Shown here piece by piece: positions 21,059 through 24,324 of a DNA stretch of 24,324 nt. Source of the DNA: an uncultured Rikenellaceae bacterium (lineage in GTDB: Bacteria > Bacteroidota > Bacteroidia > Bacteroidales > Rikenellaceae); assembly GCA_947176715.1 (NCBI GenBank), contig CAMWRR010000004.1:1-24324 (forward strand), given 5' to 3'. The position numbers were made by a program, and so were the translations under genes. Numbering within the stretch: position 1 is the stretch's first letter; every line of letters begins with the position of its first letter. The notes below the pieces were generated by a model. The model made no database searches. It saw only the letters and a list, made by a program, of their open reading frames with translations, and was not told the origin of the DNA.

Positions 21059-22642
21059 ATGCCCAACCAACTTCCTATCGACATAAAACAACTTTTGAGC
21101 GGCACAACCATAGAAAGCAACCGTATCGAATTCAAAGAAGGATGGAACCCCAAAACCATATACCGCTCCATTTGCGCATTTGCCAACGACTTCGACAACA
21201 TAGGCGGAGGATATATCATAATAGGAGCCGAAGAGAAGAACGGTCGTGCCATACGTCCTGTCAAAGGGCTCAATGTCGACCAGATAGACTATATACAACG
21301 ACAGATACTGAACTTCAACAGACTTTTAAGTCCCGAATATTTCCCCAAGATCTACATAGAAGACATAGACAATAAAAAAATAGTCGTATTATGGATACCG
21401 GGAGGCTCCAACCGCCCGTACAAAGTTCCAGACGATGTAAACGCGAAAGAAAAACATTACAATTACTATATACGATACAACTCATCATCCATTGTTCCGA
21501 ACCATGAACAAGAGAGCGAACTGATAAACCTGTGCAATCATATCCCGTTCGACGACAGAGCCAACACCATGGCATCGCTGAACGACATATCCATGGTATT
21601 GGTCCGTGATTTTCTCGTAGAGACCAAAAGCAAACTCGTAGAACAGATAGAACACGCCAGACTGTCCGAAATCATGCAACAGATGGACTTGGTTGCAGGA
21701 CCACAGGAGAGGTTATATCCGAAAAACATCGCATTAATGATGTTCTGCGACCACATGGAAAAGTTCTTTCCCTACTCAAAAGTCGACATCGTGATATATC
21801 CCAACGGTAAAGACAATGACCCGTCAAACATTCAAGAGATTCCGTCTATCACAGGGCCGGTTCATCTGATGATAAGGGATACGATGAAATATCTAAAAAA
21901 CAACGTGATAAGCGAAACGATTGTCAAACTACCGGAACAAGCCGAATCGAAAAAGTTTTTCAACTACCCGTATCAAGCGCTCGAAGAGGCCGTGGTTAAC
22001 GCCTTATATCACCGCAACTATCAAGAACGCGAACCGGTAGAAATATCCATCGAACCGGACAAAATAACCATAATAAGCTACAACGGACCAGACAGGTCGA
22101 TAAAGACGGAAGACTTTAAAGCAGGCAACATCAGAGCAAGAAGATACAGAAACCGCAAACTCGGAGACTTTCTCAAAGAGTTAGACCTGACAGAGGGTAG
22201 GGCAACCGGCATACCTTCAATCAAGAAAGCACTGAAAGACAACGGTTCTCCGACAGCCATATTCGATACCAATGAAGAACGCAGTTATTTCTTAATTGAG
22301 ATACCGTGTCATCCATATTTTATCAAGTCAACTATTGTCGAACTTCCGGAAATCAAATTCCCGGAAATCAAACTCCCGGAAGCTCATTTACCTACTTTTC
22401 TAACAGAAACGACACATATTATTTTAAAACAAATAGAAAAAGAACCCTTGAGCAAAAGCGAAATATTCAAGAGATTAAACATAAGTAATCAAACATATAA
22501 CAAGAAGAAGTTTTTAGACCCTTTAATCGACTCGGCTCTTATTGAAACAACCGTTAAAGACAAACCGAAGAGCCGAAACCAAAAATATAAAATCACAGAG
22601 AAAGGGTTACAGGTTCTAACACTATACAAAAACAAACAATAG
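21059..22642 (+). CDS. Schlafen/AlbA_2-type ATP-binding protein with C-terminal winged helix
   Basis: The 527-residue protein begins with an AlbA_2 (Schlafen AAA_4) domain: NRIEFKEGW at 21-29, SICAFANDFDNIGGGYIIIG near 38-57, and the RPYKVPDD region near 120. The centre has a RecG-like HATPase fold: ALEEAVVNALYHRNY near 307-321 with the Glu/Asn pattern of that fold, then a Gly-containing segment (EGRATGIPSIKKAL, near 380-393). Residues 429-443 are a 15-base tandem repeat giving LPEIK/FPEIK/LPEAH, a flexible linker before a winged-helix-like C-terminus (PLSKSEIFKRLNISNQTYNKKKF). Such proteins are described as regulators or defence-associated ATP/nucleic-acid binders, but the role of this one is unknown. 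It is plus-strand, divergent from rpsL, and has no partner gene of its own. Confidence 0.8.
   Translation: MPNQLPIDIKQLLSGTTIESNRIEFKEGWNPKTIYRSICAFANDFDNIGGGYIIIGAEEKNGRAIRPVKGLNVDQIDYIQRQILNFNRLLSPEYFPKIYIEDIDNKKIVVLWIPGGSNRPYKVPDDVNAKEKHYNYYIRYNSSSIVPNHEQESELINLCNHIPFDDRANTMASLNDISMVLVRDFLVETKSKLVEQIEHARLSEIMQQMDLVAGPQERLYPKNIALMMFCDHMEKFFPYSKVDIVIYPNGKDNDPSNIQEIPSITGPVHLMIRDTMKYLKNNVISETIVKLPEQAESKKFFNYPYQALEEAVVNALYHRNYQEREPVEISIEPDKITIISYNGPDRSIKTEDFKAGNIRARRYRNRKLGDFLKELDLTEGRATGIPSIKKALKDNGSPTAIFDTNEERSYFLIEIPCHPYFIKSTIVELPEIKFPEIKLPEAHLPTFLTETTHIILKQIEKEPLSKSEIFKRLNISNQTYNKKKFLDPLIDSALIETTVKDKPKSRNQKYKITEKGLQVLTLYKNKQ
22343..22387 (+). repeat. Three 15-base tandem repeats inside the AlbA_2 gene
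   Basis: Units at 22343-22357, 22358-22372 and 22373-22387 share the word CCGGAA and encode LPEIK, FPEIK and LPEAH. The first two differ by three bases at most, the third has drifted. Copy-number change would keep the frame and only lengthen or shorten a linker between the ATP-binding and winged-helix parts. Confidence 0.7.
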
Positions 22643-22714
22643 TTCTACATAGTTAACGACTTAGTTAAACTCCCACCAACAAAACACATTACGCACTATT
22701 AATCAAATACATAT

Positions 22715-22728
22715 CTTGGTTAACCAAG
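22715..22728. promoter_or_regulatory. Perfect 14-base palindrome, possible operator
   Basis: CTTGGTTAACCAAG is perfectly self-complementary and lies 58 bases before the lipoprotein start. Two further GTTAA words occur just upstream (near 22651 and 22663) and one directly after it (about 22728), so the region is rich in GTTAA words. A regulator-binding site is plausible. No good TAnnTTTG promoter was found next to it. Confidence 0.4.
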
Positions 22729-22785
22729 TTAATTTCGCCGAATTATTATTACATTGATCTCCAAATACAACAAAACACCACCATA

Positions 22786-23865
22786 ATGAAACACCTTTTA
22801 TTTCCGATATGTCTACTGCTACTTTTAGCAGGATGCGCATCTGGCGACAAGGTTCCTGCCTCCGATCGCCTCGACAAAAATATCATGACTGTTGAAAAGA
22901 CATTCCGTGCAGACACATTGGGATGTATCGACACTCTGATTTATGCAAAAGAGTTTTTTGTCTACCGGGACAGTGTTTTGATAGTATTAAACAACCGAAA
23001 CGAAGACACACACTTTTTAGAGTTCTACCGACTCTCCGACATGCGGCCCATAACTCAGTTGTACCGATCAGGGAACGGTCCCGACGAGCTGTTGAGCGCC
23101 AATGTAGACATTAACGGGAACATTCTGATAGTAAACGACTTTATCAAATCACAAGTAGCTGTGGTCGATATCGACTCACTATTGGCAGACCCCACCTACT
23201 CGGCGTCTCCGGTCCGTCTAAAGGTGGAGTCTCTATTTAACGCCACTCCATATAAAGACAGATTCATACTCGACAATCCCTACTCATTCGCAGATAAAAA
23301 GGCCGGCATCGTTCAGGAGGCTTCCCGCTTTATAGTAACCGACGATAAAAAGACCTATGAAGAGAAAAACAAATATCAATATTACACGAGGAATGTGACC
23401 AGCGGACGCATTATTGCAAACAAAGCAAAAAACAGAGTAATCTATGCTAATGGCAATCAATCGTCCGTGGAGATATACGACATGGAGTTGAACCTATTGA
23501 GAACGATAACAGGTCCCGTAGACCTACCCACCCAATATGTAATACACAACGAAGAGGGAGGAATGCCAAACGAGGTCATATTCAAGACTAATATACCTTA
23601 CGCCTATGTGGACTACTGCACGGACGACGACTATTTTTATCTGACCTACGTGGGCGATATGTTCGGTAGAGGCCAAAAGGAACAGGACCTAAACTTCATA
23701 ATATTCAAATTCGACTGGGACGGAAACTTCATCGACAGCTATCCCGTACACAGTTATGTGAGGTCGATCTCGAAGAGCCGGAAAGATGATGCGTTTTATG
23801 TAACGATATTATCTTCAGATGGACTTCCCGTTTTAATCAAGCTGTATGAAAAAGGGATTTTATAG
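22786..23865 (+). CDS. Lipoprotein, BF3868/TolB-like six-bladed beta-propeller type
   Basis: The 359-residue product starts with a lipoprotein signal: MKHLLFPICLLLLLAGC, with the lipidated Cys at position 17 after LLAG. The rest is mostly beta strand with repeated blade-like motifs such as FLEFYRLSDMRPITQLYRSGNGPDEL (about 77-102), SSVEIYDMELNLLRTITG (about 223-240) and NFIIFKFDWDGNFIDSYPV (about 305-323); the GxGPDEL turn is typical of Bacteroidales 6-bladed propeller proteins. It is probably at the cell surface or in the periplasm, binding a ligand or partner. Function is not established and the family call is from memory. It has a separate leader of 143 bases after the AlbA_2 gene and is not clearly in an operon with it. 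Confidence 0.75.
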   Translation: MKHLLFPICLLLLLAGCASGDKVPASDRLDKNIMTVEKTFRADTLGCIDTLIYAKEFFVYRDSVLIVLNNRNEDTHFLEFYRLSDMRPITQLYRSGNGPDELLSANVDINGNILIVNDFIKSQVAVVDIDSLLADPTYSASPVRLKVESLFNATPYKDRFILDNPYSFADKKAGIVQEASRFIVTDDKKTYEEKNKYQYYTRNVTSGRIIANKAKNRVIYANGNQSSVEIYDMELNLLRTITGPVDLPTQYVIHNEEGGMPNEVIFKTNIPYAYVDYCTDDDYFYLTYVGDMFGRGQKEQDLNFIIFKFDWDGNFIDSYPVHSYVRSISKSRKDDAFYVTILSSDGLPVLIKLYEKGIL

Positions 23866-24220
23866 GTTCTGGACGCACGGGGAGGAAGTTTCCGTAATAT
23901 TCGGTTATGTACGCCACCTCTGAACGTATCAATTATTAACTTGTGTACACGGACGAGTATGCCTGCGACTTGCAGTTAATGCGCATGTCGTTAGGCTCCT
24001 ATGCCCTTTATCGTCTCGCCTGTGACTCACCCAACCTCCGTTTAGTTAATTCGTTGCGGATGCCGCTCCGCAATACCTCGTACCGCATTATAAGCTAATT
24101 CGCATACCTTTAGTACGTTTTATAACACCTTACCGTCTCGCCCCCACCGAACCGATCAAGCCATTTATACCATTATACTACGATGATTACCCTAAGTTTG
24201 CCACACCGAAAGACGAATAC
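23866..24220. other. Intergenic region without a gene
   Basis: No supported open reading frame. A 7-bp stem with a six-base loop is present (TTGCGGA 24054-24060 with TCCGCAA 24067-24073). Two loosely similar words (TTTATCGTCTCGCC near 24007-24020 and TTACCGTCTCGCCC near 24131-24144) suggest decayed repeats. It lies between the lipoprotein gene and repeat copy C. Confidence 0.4.
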
Positions 24221-24324
24221 GAAGTGCATCAAACCCACGCAATAGGCATCACTGAATATCACGCACATCAAAAAGGGGCTGTGCCCCCTCGTTTTTGCTT
24301 ACTTTTGTCGAGTGACAAAAGTAA
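24221..24324 (-). repeat. Dispersed structured repeat, copy C (cut by the window end)
   Basis: Same orientation as copies A and B: GAAGTGCATCAAACCCACGC edge, GGCATCAC block, GGGGC-TGT-GCCCC hairpin, then the TTACTTTTGTC stem (24299-24309), GAGT loop (24310-24313) and GACAAAAGTAA (24314-24324). Compared with copies A and B the stem has one extra T on one side and one extra A on the other, so pairing is kept. The GC-rich outer half lies beyond the window. Confidence 0.8.

Overview
The window is a near-complete bacterial ribosomal-protein supercluster on the minus strand, flanked and interrupted by accessory DNA. Gene order, proteins of Bacteroidetes type (zinc-ligand-poor L36, S4 and long S14; tailed L17 and S3) and promoter motifs of the form TTTG-N19/20-TAnnTTTG point to a Bacteroidota genome, most likely order Bacteroidales. 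The genus cannot be fixed from the sequence alone. No rRNA, tRNA, CRISPR array or transposase gene was seen.

Layout, right to left as transcribed: a TAnnTTTG promoter near 20863-20894 drives rpsL-rpsG-fusA, which runs straight into the S10 set (rpsJ, rplC, rplD, rplW, rplB, rpsS, rplV, rpsC, rplP, rpmC, rpsQ) and the first half of the spc set (rplN, rplX, rplE, rpsN). There is no tuf gene between fusA and rpsJ. After rpsN the usual continuity with rpsH is broken by about 1.9 kb. This gap holds a very long palindromic terminator, a dispersed repeat, a small exported-protein gene of unknown function (9546-10238), a pair of distant inverted repeats, and a new promoter just before rpsH. The second unit then runs rpsH-rplF-rplR-rpsE-rpmD-rplO-secY-map-infA-rpmJ-rpsM-rpsK-rpsD-rpoA-rplQ and ends at a second long palindromic terminator followed by another copy of the dispersed repeat.

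To the right of rpsL, two plus-strand genes are divergent from the cluster: a Schlafen/AlbA_2-type ATP-binding protein (21059-22642) and a lipoprotein resembling BF3868/TolB-like six-bladed propellers (22786-23865). The window ends inside a third copy of the dispersed repeat.

The ribosomal genes together supply most large- and small-subunit core proteins, translocation factor EF-G, initiation factor IF-1, the RNA polymerase alpha subunit, the SecY translocon channel and methionine aminopeptidase. The most interesting signals are non-coding: (i) a terminator whose stem extends into the last codons of rpsN, because an inverted copy of the gene end sits on the far side; (ii) a three-copy structured repeat, always in one orientation, with a compensatory hairpin change; (iii) large intercistronic hairpins (rplD-rplW, rpsJ-rplC, rpoA-rplQ, rpsH leader) that may be control sites; (iv) the physical split of the spc operon exactly before rpsH, which in E. 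coli encodes the operon's autoregulator S8.
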